Origin: Apostichopus japonicus
Lineage: Eukaryota; Echinodermata; Holothuroidea; Aspidochirotida; Stichopodidae
DNA length: 64,000 bases
Reading direction: 5' to 3'
Assembly: GCF_037975245.1 (NCBI RefSeq)
Contig: NC_092569.1
Location: 14,526,501 to 14,590,500 of the forward strand
Made by a program: the position numbers and the translations under genes. How positions within the stretch are numbered: the stretch's first letter is position 1; the number at the start of each line of letters is the position of its first letter. The notes below the pieces were generated by a model. The model had not been told where the DNA came from. It saw only the letters and a program-made list of their open reading frames with translations, and did no database searches. Shown here in pieces: positions 11,331 to 24,726 of this stretch.

Positions 11331-12098
11331 ACTATTCGCATGATATTCGATGGGCCTAAGGAATCCTGTCATATTACGTGCAGGTGGTTGATATAACACA
11401 AGTTCCTTTACGCGACCATTTGAGTCAAGTATGCAAGTGGATGTTTCATGTAATCATGCATGTAGTCTCTATCGGCTATAACTTCTATTGTTAAATCCAA
11501 AATTCAACATCTGATTGGGTAAATTATATCTTTATCTGGAATACCCCTTTAAGACAAATTTCCTACTCCAGCTTTACTGTCCTCGTACCAATCTTAATAT
11601 TCAATCCATTTTGTTTGTTAAGAAAAAAATCTTTGCCATCATATTATAATCATATACTAATCGCAATTTTGATGTTTAAAAGTGACAAGTAAATTCATCA
11701 CTATTAAATGAAATATATTGGATTTTGAATCAAATTAAAATTTACGTACTAAGCGGTTGCATGCATATATGTTCTACGTAATAAATGGTGTCAAAAAACA
11801 ACCTCTGCTCAAAATGGAATATTTAACTTTAAATGGCAATGCTAATCTATATCGGTAGAACGTTTCTATGAAGGCTTCGTGAATGAAGTGCAAGACCTGT
11901 TTTGACATAACATGAAGACCAGAGGAGAAAAGTGGGACGGAGTAAGATCGAGGATAAAGGGTTTCTGAGTACATTTCTGATCGCAACAATTTCCAAAATC
12001 CCCCCCCCCCTCCTCTCTCCCCACCCCGTCTCCTTCCAAATGAGTTACTGATTAAATCAAAACTGATATGTAATCAGCAATTTGAATCACGAATAACT

Positions 12099-12191
12099 TA
12101 TGGAATTTGGGAACAGAACCTTGCTTAGTTATCTGTGGATATATATATATATATATATATATATGTGTATATGTATATGTATATATGTATA

Positions 12192-12227
<36 letters not shown>

Positions 12228-12297
12228 CATATATACACGCCACTTATACACGCCACTTATGGAATTTGGGAACAGAACCTTGCTTAGTTATCTGTGG

Positions 12298-12329
<32 letters not shown>

Positions 12330-12342
12330 ATATGTATATGTA

Positions 12343-12386
<44 letters not shown>

Positions 12387-12430
12387 TATATAGATATAGA
12401 TATAGATATAAACATATATATATATATACA
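12099..12430. repeat. duplicated 159-bp unit with (TA)n tracts
   Basis: TATGGAATTTGGGAACAGAA begins at 12099 and again at 12258, each followed by a long TA/TGTA microsatellite. The tracts end at 12232 and 12430. This is a local tandem duplication seeded by microsatellite DNA; the overlapping YIYIYI reading frames are noise. Confidence 0.85.
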
Positions 12431-13743
12431 AGTTAACGTCGTCATAGTAACTCTAAAGGTGTTACACGCCACAATGATTAATATTTAATTCTTCCCCCCC
12501 CCCCCAAATGTTAATAGTTGTTTACGCAACTCGACGCAAGACAACTGATAAACGATTGAAACTTTAATCAAACACGTTGATATGGCAACTGAAAGACACC
12601 GAATATTGATAAATTTATGGTATTCTTCTGCAGTCTTCTTGTGCCATCACCTGACAGACGAAGTAAAGACTCATGTAACAATTCAATAAAACAAAATGAA
12701 TAAATTAAAGATGAAAATTTAATTTTACAGTAACTCCGTGTGTTATCTGGAAATCTGGAATATTTTGATACCATTCCATACCTATAATTCATCAAGGTTG
12801 GCAAGTTTAATTGATTTATCAAATTTAAAAATATACTTTTTATTTTTTTCGAATAGTATTATTTACGATAGTCAATGATAACCAGTGAAACGAATACTTT
12901 GTCTACTAAAACGCATGTCACACCAAATGAAGAAAAAAAGTATGTTCATTTTACAAATGTTGCTCAGCAAAGGCATGTCCCATGATTACATGTTAAAAAT
13001 GTTAAACCTATTAATCATGCGTCATTTATTTTAATAATGTTATTTCGTTGTTTTAAAGCCAAACATTTGATAAACCTAAATTCATTAAAGATGTGTTACG
13101 TAATCACTCTCAGTTTATAGCTACAGATACACGAGAAATAGTTTCGTAAACGATAAGGTACTTTAAACATGTTGGGATCTTTCTGTAAAGAAGCAATTTG
13201 CATGAAGATGATTACATTTTCAGTTAACGTTTATTAGCAATTGGGGGAAATGACATCTCGTGAATCTAATGTGCGAACAATTCGACTTTTTGCTGCAATA
13301 TGATTATATATCAAGTGTCATCAATTTAACAAAATCGTCATAAACTGATCACTTATATTAATAATCTGATCAATTCAGCAGTTTGCAACAAAATGATAAA
13401 TTACGCTAACATCGGAAATAGTTATCACCTTTTAAACAAAAATTGGCTACAAAATGATCAATTGCATCAATATTGCATTGAAAACGGATTTTACCAATCT
13501 AACGGCATCTTAAGGTTTCCATATATACTATGTTTGTCATGATGACGTATTCAAGGGCTTCGTGGGTTGTTTTTCATATCATTTTCAGCCATGAGGTTTG
13601 CATCGCTTATTAACAGAAATAAAATATAACTGATCGATCAGTATCTTACAGCTTTCCGCACTTTTTAAACAAATGGCTGCATGCAATTGTCTATATATGT
13701 TTGAATCAATTACACCGGTTCAAGGTCAGCACAGTTTAAATCA

Positions 13744-14666
13744 GGGGTTCCCTAACTGCAGGGTACATGAACCCCCATGGGGTGCGTGAGTCCATCCCAG
13801 GGGGATCGTGAGACGTTTCTGAAAGTCTGTCGGCTGTCTGGTAAACCAGGAAAATGTAAGTTTATGAATATTCATATCATGGACATGGTATCATGTTATT
13901 TAGAATGATTTTATGCTGAAAAAACAGGCTTAAGTATAAGTTGGTATAACTTGGACATCTAATGTACTTCATTGCATCATCAAAGGAAGCTGAAGGCTCT
14001 GGCCTTGTCTGTATTGCTGTGGGTTGTATCACATGGCTGGATTTACCAAACATTAACAAAACATGTGTGGGGTTTTATATTTTAGAAGTAATATTGGTCA
14101 AAAACCAAATCCTCATAGTATCATAGAAGAACCATAATCTGGTGAATGAAGTTGATTAATAAACAAAAGTTGCTGTTAATTTATATTTTAGGATCAAAAC
14201 CATGTCCATATAGAGCAGGGGTTCCCTAACTGGGTGCATGAACCCCCAGGGGGTGCGTGAGTCCATCCCAGGGGATCTTGAGACGTTTCTGAAAGTCAAA
14301 ACTATAGTATTTTTTGTTGAACTAAAATCTGATATATCATATAATTTAGTAATGTACAAAAGTCGTACCTATCGACAAACTCTTTTCGCGTTCCATACGC
14401 ATATGTTGCCATAGCTGTAACGTACCGTGCATGTGATAAATAACTGAATTATGAAACAGACACAGGCCGCGTGAAGTTGGTGTACGCATGACAGTATGTC
14501 GTGAAGATAAAGAGCTGAACTTGAACTTGATCTTTTACGAAGCACTGTTATGCGTATTATAGTATAACAATGACTCAGATCGTGTCTCGAAAAGTTGGGG
14601 GTTCGTGGACAACTCTGACATCCACAGGGGGTTCGTGGGGGGGGGGTAAGTTAGGGAAACCCTTGT
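13744..14666. mobile_element. hAT-like non-autonomous element(s), possibly nested
   Basis: Left termini CAGGGGTTCCCTAACT occur at 13744 and again at 14217, each followed by about 80 near-identical bases (GGTGCGTGAGTCCATCCCAG and on). An inverted terminus, TTAGGGAAACCCTTG, ends near 14666. The outer flanks TTTAAAT and TTTAAAA could be a target duplication. No transposase frame is present. The internal structure (one element with a duplicated end, or two) is unresolved. Confidence 0.55.
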
Positions 14667-14855
14667 TTAAAAGCTCACAAGCTCGAGTCTGGTCAAATAC
14701 CATTTCTCTTCCTTGTATTTAGTCAGTTTTGAAATGATCTCTGGTTTAATGTCAATCCAAAACTGAAATATAGACTACAAAAACACACTTTTTGTGTGCG
14801 TTAATTTATCTTAAGCATAATTTCAAGTCATACTATGTTGTCTGTATTTGATGAA

Positions 14856-16467
14856 TTTCAGACACGACGATTACATTAGTTACGTGGCTGTCCAGACCTT
14901 CACAGGTAAAGTATAGTTGCTGCTTTATACACGTTTTACTTTCAGGGCGATTTGAAACTAGCAGAGGGGCCGGTAAGTAAATATTAGATCGTATACCCAA
15001 GTACTTCTAAGAGGAATTATATTATCGAATTATTTTCCTCTGGAAACGATCGAAATATAACGTGAAATGAAGGGGATATTACGGTCGTAATGGATCTTTC
15101 ATCTGACGAATGTAGTTGAGGGCGGGGTAGAGTGGGGGAGTTGAGGGCGGGGTAGAGTGGGGGGGTTGTGGTCGGGGAGATGCCGTAGAGATTGTAGGTT
15201 TGCACAATCATCTTGAGGCGTAAAATTAAGACTGGCGGAGTAATATCGTCTTTCGGTAGCACAAGTTATCTCTTTTACAATTAGCTGCAAACAGATCTTT
15301 GTTGCCGTTATGGAGAACTTTTCGTCTAGTTCATTTTTGTTTTTTCTATATACGAAGATACCTATAGTCTGTGTCTAGTGTAATAGCCTCTCTACTTAAA
15401 GGTCACTATTAGATTAACATAAATGAATGTTTCCACCTGCGACAAAGCGTGATTGAGTAATCAACATTTATTACATAACGTCGATAACATAAGCTATTGA
15501 ATACAGAACATTAAAATGAAGTGTACTTTGATGTTAAGCTACGTCTGATGATCTTGCCAATATTCAACAGCAGTATTTGGTTCAGGATAAATCCCTCCAG
15601 AACGACTTCAGTTTTTCTTTTAATTATGGTTCTTAACATCTTAACACGTTTTAGAATAACACAAAGGTATACTATTGAACAAATATTGAAAGGACGAGTT
15701 GTGTTGGATTTATCATCAGTGTGTAACTTTTAATGATATGAAGAAACCTTGCATTTTATACATACAAAAACCATTGTAAATTGACCCCCCCCCACCCCCA
15801 CCACACCCCAAAAAATGACCTGTTAACATATTGAACTGTGCAAGGATGGACCAACTTTAAGGTCAATATTGTAAAACCATAAGTAGTAGTGAGGATATTT
15901 GATTCATCAAAATAAGATCACTATTACGAGTAAAACTGCAATTATTTAAGCTATATACATTTTGCTTAACAATCATCAACTTTAAAGTAACAGTTATGTA
16001 TATATGTGTGCGTTTATATGTGTGTGTATGCGTTTGTTTTGTCTTCTGACCGAGGACTTGAACAAAAGAATTCCAGGTCCTCGGTTGTGATTTCTAAAGA
16101 ATCACCAGGTCCTCGGAAGAATTCTATTGTATGGGGTATTGTTAAGGTTAGGGTACGGGGATAAGGGGGGGGGGGATTTGAACAATTGAAAATACAACGG
16201 GGTCCTCGGTTTGAATGTTAACATGTATGGGTGCGTGTGTGTATATATGTGTGAATGTGTGTGTGTATGCATATAAGAAATCGGTTTTCGAATAATTCGA
16301 TAATGTGGCCTATACGAAAATCACTATAAATAACACATTGATGCAACTGGTTTACAGTCATGAAAGACCGTGGTCGTTAGTGATAGAGCTTTCATTGCTA
16401 CTCATGATATTTTGTATCCATGCATGAAGTCACCACAAAATATTAACATGGGTTTGTTAATGAGAGG
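14856..16467 (+). repeat. segmental repeat S1 (direct copy of 26335-27926)
   Basis: About 1.6 kb, from GAATTTCAGACACGACGATT to ACATGGGTTTGTTAATGAGAG, recurs in the same orientation at 26335-27926 with scattered substitutions and small indels. No gene is recognised; the short open frames at 15017-15290 and 15521-15733 are not well conserved between copies. It holds the small TIR element 16044-16215. Confidence 0.85.
16044..16215. mobile_element. small TIR element (MITE-like)
   Basis: TTCTGACCGAGGAC at the left and GTCCTCGGTTTGAA at the right form imperfect 14-bp inverted repeats around about 170 bp. GGTCCTCGG occurs twice more inside. The copy in S2 (27509-27665) has better matched ends. No coding capacity; the superfamily is not assigned. 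Confidence 0.5.
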
Positions 16468-16471
16468 TACT

Positions 16472-18945
16472 AACCGTTTAACGATTTTCAACTAAGTTAA
16501 TGACGAGAATTTTAAACCCTTGAATAAAAAACAGAAACCACGTAACATAAATACACCATGTACATACACATATTATATAGTTAACTATTGTAACACAGTT
16601 ACTTAAGATACTAAATCATACATATATTACTTATTAGACTTATATTCCAGTCTTGAATTATTATTTTTTCATTGTTCCTAAAACGATTTTGTTTATTGAA
16701 ACATCATCTTATTGTTAATGTTTTTTTTTCTCTTGACGTCAGTGTGTTTGATTTTAATATATTGGACTTGTTGATATAACCAGAGTAGACTTTTGGTGAA
16801 AAATGAAGAGACGAATGCTGTGCGTAAAATCGAAATTAAGTATTCAATGTAATCTGTTCTTGTATCACTCCAATGTTCCACATATAAATGGAGACGCCAT
16901 TCAATGCACGAGCGGCTCAAAGTGCAACGTATTTTTATTATAGATATTCTAGAATACTTTTCATTTGGTAATAACTATACCACTGCATCATGAAATAAAC
17001 TTATTAAAAGATTGACATGATTTGGCGTGTCATATGACGTCACAAACAATATACGACGATGATGAAACAAAATGGAGATTGTGAAGACGACTATTACATC
17101 CTATCTTAATATTCCGACATTTAATATTTCTTTGCCAAGATTTGTATTGATACTTTATTGATGTTTTTTTTTTAATTATACGCTTCATTATCTACTTTTA
17201 GCATAAAATTCGAAGACTAAATTTAGTATCCCTTCTTTTAGACGTATTTATCATAACACGTGTAGTGGGCTATTATGTTGTATTACGGGTTGATTGTATA
17301 CGTGGCAGTATCTAATTTTAAGTCAGCTGAGCCCCACACCTGATGGTATTATATTAGTGATGTTGCTCATATAGAATTAGTTAGTATGATTTTACTACCA
17401 TTTATGTCACATTTTCATATTCTATATTGAATGAGAGAGAGGGAGGTGGTGGAGAGATAGAGAGGGGGGTGGGGGTAAAAGTGCTCTCAAATCAACAAGA
17501 TACTTTGTTGTAGTATTTACTCGTCTCATAACGTTGCAGCTGGAGCTTATAGTGTTCATGTGGTGCGTCATACACAGGACAAGTATCACTTCACAAAGAA
17601 GTTTTGTTGAATCTTAGACGTTTTCATTGGGACCACCTCTATAGTGTAACATTATAAGTTGCTATTAAACTTGTGATTTGACTTGTAATGAAATGAAAGG
17701 ACTTGTGACTTGACTTTGACACAAAGTGACTTGGTTGCAACGCTGCTCAACGTGTAGCGTTTTTAGTGTACGCGGCGATTTCGGTTCAAGCTTCCTATAG
17801 TCTTACCAATTGCATCTAAATATAGTTCGGAAAATACGTTTGAGTGTGAACTAAAAGAGAAACGGTCGTTACCAAGAAACAGCCGTCGTGTGGTGCCCCC
17901 ACATCAGTCCAGTGAACCAGTACAACTCCTTGATCAGTGTCGGGTGGGGGGGGGGGAGGTCAGTTGTAAGAATCTAGATCTTCAAGACTATATCGAAAAA
18001 TATTGTTTAGGTCGGCGTAAGAGGTTACCTAGGACATGCTCGTTCAAACATCGCTCGTGATGAAGTGTAACGTGTTTTTTTTTGCCCGTTAACTTGAGGA
18101 GTAATCTTATCCCATGGATAACGAATACCCTTTAGTATAATCCCATCCTTCTTACTATATGATAGATTATAATCACAAACATTAGCATCGTAACCCTGTG
18201 TGAAAACAAGAGATTATTATAGTAACAACTTGCACTGTCAAAGCTTTTGTTTGTGCAGTCTACATCATTTAAAAATTGAGAATTTTCTACACCTTTATCT
18301 GACATTTGAAGTCACTTTTAACAACAATTATATTTTTTGGCTCTTAACCGATCAAATCCGTCCCTATTTTGTTTGTGTCCACTATAATATTGCTGCTTAA
18401 TTATCCCTCTTCATAAAATTTTGTTTTCAAATTTGATTTCAATTTTCAGGAAGAAAGTGTTCCACAAAATTATACATCATAGACCTATGATACATTATAA
18501 CCTATGACATGGATAGGTACACTTTGACGTCATTTAAAAATCCTCAAATGACAAAAGGCTTCGCCAACGTTGACATTTGGTTTTCATATCTTGTTGGGCA
18601 AACTTGTTCATATTTTGCATACGCTAACAAAAGTTTTGGATTAACGTGTAGTTTATATGTCAATCGATAGCAAACATGTAAAAATCAGAAAAGAAAATAT
18701 TAGGGAATCAAATTGAGGGTTGCCTATTATAAACACAATAATTAATACACATAGTAACTGTTTTAAATGATTCGGTCACCTGGGAAGGTAGCGTATTGGT
18801 TGAACTGGACACATATGACTGTCTACAAATATAATATAACTATATACATGAAAATGATCATTAAATCATCTAAGCTATAAATGATTATGACTTTTCGCGA
18901 TTGTGTCTATTTTATTTTGTCAACGGACAATTTGATCAACTTCAC
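16472..18945. other. 3' flank of FREP-B in the duplication arm, no gene seen
   Basis: This is the reverse-complement match of 8166-10740, with small indels. It contains no recognised exon or RNA gene. The short plus-strand frame at 18200-18400 is not conserved in the other arm. Confidence 0.7.
18911..18916 (-). terminator. polyadenylation signal of FREP-B
   Basis: AATAAA on the minus strand, 30 nt after the stop codon, at the same place as in FREP-A. Confidence 0.5.
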
Positions 18946-21900
18946 CTAAACAGGTCGAATCTTCATCTCGGTGTATTTAATATTGTGATTGGGGCCAGGT
19001 AGATTTCTCCAACAAACAGTTGATTCCAGACCACAACAATAAGTACCGTCACCGACGTTAGTAGCGTTGTATTTGCCGTTGAGATTGGCAGGACAGCAGC
19101 CTTTGTACCACCAACCACCATATCTTTCTTTTACACAGGAGTGATATATTTTATCATTATCGCGGTCGTGGGTACTGAAAGCTTGTCCAAAGTGATAATA
19201 CATAGCATCGTTAGCTGTAAACACGGAAAAAGAAAAGACAAAATCAGGAAACAAACACCAAAGCATTAATATAACAATATCAATATTCGAAATTCAGGGT
19301 ATCTTAGCTTGGGTATCTGTGTCTGTTTATAGGAAAAGTGTATTCTTTCCACCAATTGGATTAATTGTTCTATAATATCTCTTTCGCCTTGTTTTGTAAA
19401 CTCTGTTGAGTTTACCCACTACATGGAGCTTTCTTTATAACAAATGTGGTCACCGCTGTTATCCACCCCCGTTAACAGGCCCCATTCGTTTCGACATACC
19501 AACACGGATTGATCCCCCCCCCCCTCAATTTCTACTGGATGAGCTCTAAAGGGGAAGGTTAGTACTCTATAAAAAATTACCGGAATGTGTGTCACGTGCT
19601 GTCCCGTCGAAAGAACCCAGTTCAGAGAGACGATACTTGTCATTTTCATCGTTGATCCGGAATAAATCATATTTAGCGTAGAATGGAGTTCCTTCACTGT
19701 CCACCAGATCAATCCTGAGTGTGTAGCTACCTTGATTGGTGAGATAGTACAGCTTGTCATTACCCAACCAAAACTCATGGTCCAGCTCACCGAAGCCTTC
19801 TTTGTAGCTGGTCCAATTACGATAAAAATCAACGGAACCATTAACACGACGTTGGAACACCTGAAATAAAAACAACAAAAGAAAATCTGATACACTCTGA
19901 CCACATAAGAAACTACGTGATGATAATAATTATAATACTTATTTATATAGCGCATTATACCGACGGTCTCAATGCGCGCTTTACAGGAAACAAAATGAGT
20001 ACAAAAATACAGAATAGTAGAAGAAAAACTTAAAGATACAACAATTAAAAGGTCAATGAGGATAAGCACGTGAATAAGTGAGTTTTTAAGAAGCGTTTAA
20101 AATTGTCTATGGTAGGGGCGTTACTAATGTGGGTGCAAAACCCCATGGGGAGAGTGTTCCAGAGTTTGGGGGGGGGGGAGCGCAAATTGAAAAGAACGCT
20201 CACCGTACGTCTTAGTTTTAAGTTTGGTGGCTTTAGGAGAATAGCACTGTTAGATCTGAGTGAGCGAGTTGGAATTTGTAAGGTGAGTAAGTTGGAAATT
20301 TAGTTGGGGCAAAACCATAATTAATATACATATATATTCCTCGTCAAATATTTTCTCACAATTTCGTCTTCTGTTTTGTTAAGTATAAAAGTTTCATCTT
20401 TTGTTATTATTTTCTTCTCAAATTTGTGGCTTATTATATCAAAATTTAGACAGTCATATCTCCTCATTTCGACCATATTTTCGTAAGATTGCCGTAATAC
20501 GGAAATAACAACATTTCATTACTCCAATTTCCACTGTTGATATCAACATTTCTAGAAATGTTTCATATCGAAATTTCAACTGTTTCAGCCGAAATTGTTA
20601 TACATTTTATCTACAAAGTGCGCTTCATTGGTAAATTTGCCAGTTTTTAATTGTTTCATCCGAACGGGGGGGCGGGGGGGGGGTGAGTTAGGGGGTGAAC
20701 ATTTGACGACAGCAAGGACTTTCCCATGGAAGTCGGTGAAGTTGCCTTGTTTGTAATGGGCTCCCCACTAAGAATCCTTGCAAAATGTCCCTGCGTTTTA
20801 ATGGATCACATTGAACATTACATAGACTAGAACTCAACATAAGACTACGCAGCGGCGGAGCTAGGGGTATTGGTCAAGGAGGCGAGAATGGTCTGTATGG
20901 GCGCTTTCGACACTATCTAAGCGGAGCACCACCACAGGTTGCCGCGGAGCGTACAGAATTCTTTTGAGTAAAGATACTCCCTAGTTCGCCGGATATGACC
21001 CAATTCCGGGCCTTGCTAATTTGCAGATAGACGAAGAATAAATTGCTGTTAGAGTATTTTGTCAGAAAATTACGCCAACAAAATGTGACAAATGTCAATA
21101 GGTAGATGAGAGCGCAATAAAAAAGTCAATAATCGCGAATAAGTAAAAAGTGGTAAAAAGCTGAAAAGGGCGCCAGCAGTCTATTTGAGTCCGTCAGGTG
21201 GGGGGGGGGGGGTCCGCCCCTGACTGTATGGATGCCCCGCCACTGAGACTATGGCGTTCATGCAGTCAATCATCGTTTTTGAGCTGTAACCAACTGGACT
21301 CAACGACCAGTGTCTATGATGACATTGGTGAATGTAACAATCAAACTATAAATGAACAGAGTGTCTACTGAGCATAGCGACTTACCGTCCATCCACCTCC
21401 GTCAGTCATGTTACAATAAGCAGTAAATGGTGATCCAGTCCAGTTGGTTGGTTTAATAGTGTATATACCGCTGGTATTATAACCGCTGTCATAAACACCT
21501 TTGCAGTCGGGGAACTCGCATGTCTGGCCATCACCATGGTAACCAGTCCTGCAGTAACATTGACGAACATTGCTTTGTTCCTCACACTGTGCATTGGGGC
21601 TGCAACTGTATTCGCCATCCCAGGTGACATTGCCGTTGATACAGTGAGCCCTCTTTGTACAATTACCATTGACATAAAATCCACCGGCCTGTTGAGGAAA
21701 CAGAAATGATAAGATGAAGGCAATGCACGGGTTCCATCTCTGCTTGCAAACATTAATATGGGTTGCACAACAGTCTTTAAAATTCACTGCCCACTTATTT
21801 AGACATATCCCTGTTCTGACTAAGTATAGCATGAATCCTATTACTCCTTGGGTTCAAGTTGGCCGTCAGTCGCCATTGTTGATATAATACTTAACCTTCT

Positions 21901-24005
21901 GAGGGTTGCATATATTCACATTTTTGTGTTATACTTAGTAGTTTAGAAATTTGGATAATACTTGAGAATCCTAACATAGGCCTACTTGTCAAGGTTGCAT
22001 GTGATTTGAACCAGGTTTTTCAATACTTTAAGCTAAATTGAAGCAAAGAAAGACATTCTTTCCTCGAGTAAAATCTTTTTTGACTCACCGAGATTGTTGT
22101 ATTGGTACTTGTGAGATTACATACACAATGGTCAGGCGTCGCACAGCCAAACTCAGTTACATTGTAGCAGAACTCCATACCTTGTTCACAAACAGTTGTG
22201 CTAATAGGAGACGTGTTAATCTGGGAGGAGGTGCTGTCATAACCGGTTGTATGATCTTGAGTGAAAGAAAATGAAACACAGCAACATCTTACTCACAACT
22301 TCAATATCTGACCAACTGTTGCTGATCACTGCTATTATTTACCTTAACAAAAAAGAAATATATTTCGCTGTTTTACTTCATGGTAAAGTATGCTTTGAGT
22401 CTACACTGTAATGTTCACCCGCAATCATTTTACAGTTAATTCACTCTCCCAACAGTTAAATGGGTGGTTTGATCCTAGTGTCTGATTGGTTAAATGAATC
22501 CATATCGGTGACTCTATATGATTGTGCGTTTAAGTTTGTTGGCATAGAAAAAAAAACCATTATCACATCTAGATATCACGAATAAAAGACAAAATTATAC
22601 GTATAGTTTTAAAAAATTGTCAAGGATTACCGGTAACTTCATATCATCCTCAGATGCGCTAATTGCTGCTTTAAGTTTAACAAGACTAGAACGACTTCTA
22701 GCAGAATTATTGCAAGTTATAAAACAATTTCTCCTGAAGAGAAAATCCGATTCTTCCATAGTATTTGCCTTTCACGTGTTAAGGTGTTTCAAAAGCAATA
22801 GTCTTGAAGACCGGTAAATATTACAGAATAGGTATATATGTTTCTGCCTTCAGTTTCGTTAAGCGTTGTTAGGATAAATAAACACTAAACATCGTTTAAA
22901 ATTGTGCCATGCTGCAAATATACGTTTCATGACAATCAGTTCCAAAAAAAAAGGTCAAAAGGCTATATATGTATAAATGTTTTAATCCTTTCATTTTGCC
23001 TTACCTTGCGAAGCAACCGTTCTCTTAGGAGTACATTTAAAATAGCCCTTCACTTTATCCTCCGCGTCTTGTCCTGCAAATTAAGAAAAAGAGCGAATCA
23101 GTTGTTTTCTATTACGGCATAAACATTAATTCAGTATAAATACATCCGTTGGTTTTATTAAAAAATATTTATTTATGTAACTCATTAGCACATTTTGTGC
23201 ATTCCCATCCACCTTCCCCTCCCCTACCCCCCCCCCACCCGCCCTCATTAGGCCTACTCCTGCGTTGCTGAGATTCGACACAATTCACTTCAGTAGGTAA
23301 AGTATAAATGAGTAAGGTTAACGAGACTATAGGTTGAACAATAATCTGTGACACCATAAAGAAACCATAATGATTCATTTATATTTTCATTTACATTCAA
23401 ATGTGGTGTTTGTGAACTTGCACTGTTGGTGCACCTGTAGAAATGAATACCGTTTAATGCTTTTCTGGTACAAGTCAGTTTACATGACAGAAGACAGATC
23501 ATAGTTGTGATCGAACTATAGGTTTATTGCGGGGGTGTGGGAATGAATTAAACTCTTATTATTCTCCTGTTATGTGGAAATACTTTTACATTTGAAGAAA
23601 TACAAATGTCTAAGAATTAAGAAAAAATCATTCAGCTATTGTTGCGTTAACTTAACCAGGTTCATAAGTAAAGTTAAGAGAGCTTTCTCTTGGTCGTATG
23701 AGGAACAGCAAGGGTGCACCGTGTATAACATACACAGGCCCCCTTCCCCCCTCCCCCACCCCCAAAAAGGAGAAAAACTATAAATCAGTTGGACCGGTTT
23801 CTAGAAAGATATAATGTTTCAACTAGTAAGTTCCCTCCCAGATTTTAGAACGCGTCCGAAAAAAAGTAGAGTCGAGGGATACATTGTTGCTTGTCATGAC
23901 CGCCATTTGTAAAATAATTGATATAGGCTTACCTTTGCTGCAACTACCACCAAGGAGAATTAATATGAGATACATTCCTTCAATAGTACGCACACACAGT
24001 GCCAT
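18946..24005 (-). CDS. FREP-B: secreted EGF + fibrinogen C-terminal domain protein (6 exons)
   Basis: In transcript order the exons are 24005-23933, 23073-23005, 22255-22089, 21688-21386, 19860-19596 and 19214-18946. They have the same phases and nearly the same lengths as FREP-A and give 381 aa. The order is signal peptide (MALCVRTIEGMYLILILLGG), linker, EGF-like domain, and fibrinogen domain with calcium motif HDRDND and ending MKIRPV. The 5' splice site after exon 5 has C at -1 (GCAC/GTGACA) where FREP-A has G. A second in-phase donor 15 nt further on (CCG/GTAATT, exon end 19581) fits better and would add five residues (386 aa). No stop codon interrupts the frame, so it is probably functional. 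Role as for FREP-A: likely an extracellular carbohydrate-binding recognition protein. A polyadenylation signal is at 18911-18916. Confidence 0.88.
19920..20310 (-). mobile_element. 3' remnant of the CR1/L2-like LINE in FREP-B intron 4
   Basis: The reverse complement matches 6790-7190 of the FREP-A copy, including the GCGCGCATTGAGACCG region and the ATT-repeat tail (19920-19945). The 5' part, with reverse transcriptase and the nested LINE, is absent. The join to unique intron DNA is near 20310. A shared insertion followed by deletion in FREP-B is the simplest reading. Confidence 0.7.
20850..21245. mobile_element. hAT-like MITE in FREP-B intron 4
   Basis: Inverted counterpart of 4076-4474: it starts CAGCGGCGGAG and ends CCCGCCACTG. 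It is flanked by AGACTACG (20842-20849) and AGACTATG (21246-21253), the same 8-bp target site as in FREP-A read on the other strand. Confidence 0.75.
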
Positions 24006-24283
24006 TTTTCAAACCTTTTGAGAAGAGTTTATCCTGACCAAAATGGCAAAATCTTCCAAATGTTTCAAAACCACAAGACGGAGATAATTATTAGCTGAGT
24101 GAGAGTTTTGAGATTGAGCTATACTGTAAGAAAAGTAAGAATATTGCTGACCGACATGAAAAATCGTTAGTGATTGTTGAAAGACAGTACACACCTATCT
24201 GATATATCCTCCGATTTATTAATATCCTTATTGTTTTTGCCTTTATTTGATGTTTCTCTCTGAAAGACTCTTGAAATAACAAG

Positions 24284-24291
24284 TGACGTCA
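24284..24291 (-). promoter_or_regulatory. CRE/ATF palindrome upstream of FREP-B
   Basis: TGACGTCA, 280 bp before the start codon, at the position conserved in all three paralogues. Confidence 0.45.
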
Positions 24292-24726
24292 CCGTTTGCT
24301 GGGAACATAATACAATATAAAAGCGCTTGAAAAAAAAAAATTATACTAGGGTCGCTTTACATTGTTTCCATATTGTTACTACAGGCAACCAGATGGATGA
24401 GTTTATACACATATTGATTAATATATATGCAAATCACACAATTTTATTAAAAGCCGACCTAAACAAAAGGTAGCAACAAATGAACAACTTTTCATTCAAA
24501 CAAACGGTCAATGCTAACTGCTTAGAAGTAAGTAACGTGTACAAATTGTCTCCTTTCTGCCAGCAGCAGTTAACAAACGTTGTCATAGAGACGAGGGGAT
24601 GGCTGACTGTATCCAGGCCTTTGATGGTTGCGGGGGTTGCGGGGGGTGGGTTGAGAATCCAGGAAAATACATGTTTTCTTATTTTCATAATATACTCCAG
24701 GAACTATGAAAACTCCAAGGAAGTAC

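Larger units (their letters stand above)
10741..14855. other. spacer between duplication arms, no gene seen
   Basis: AT-rich DNA without a recognisable gene. It contains the 98-bp tandem repeat (11037-11330), a duplicated 159-bp TA-rich unit (12099-12430) and a hAT-like element (13744-14666). Open frames here are short and unlike known proteins. Confidence 0.6.

Noticed and set aside
12052-12472. Tyr/Ile-repeat frames on both strands
   Set aside because: Translations of TA and TGTA microsatellites.
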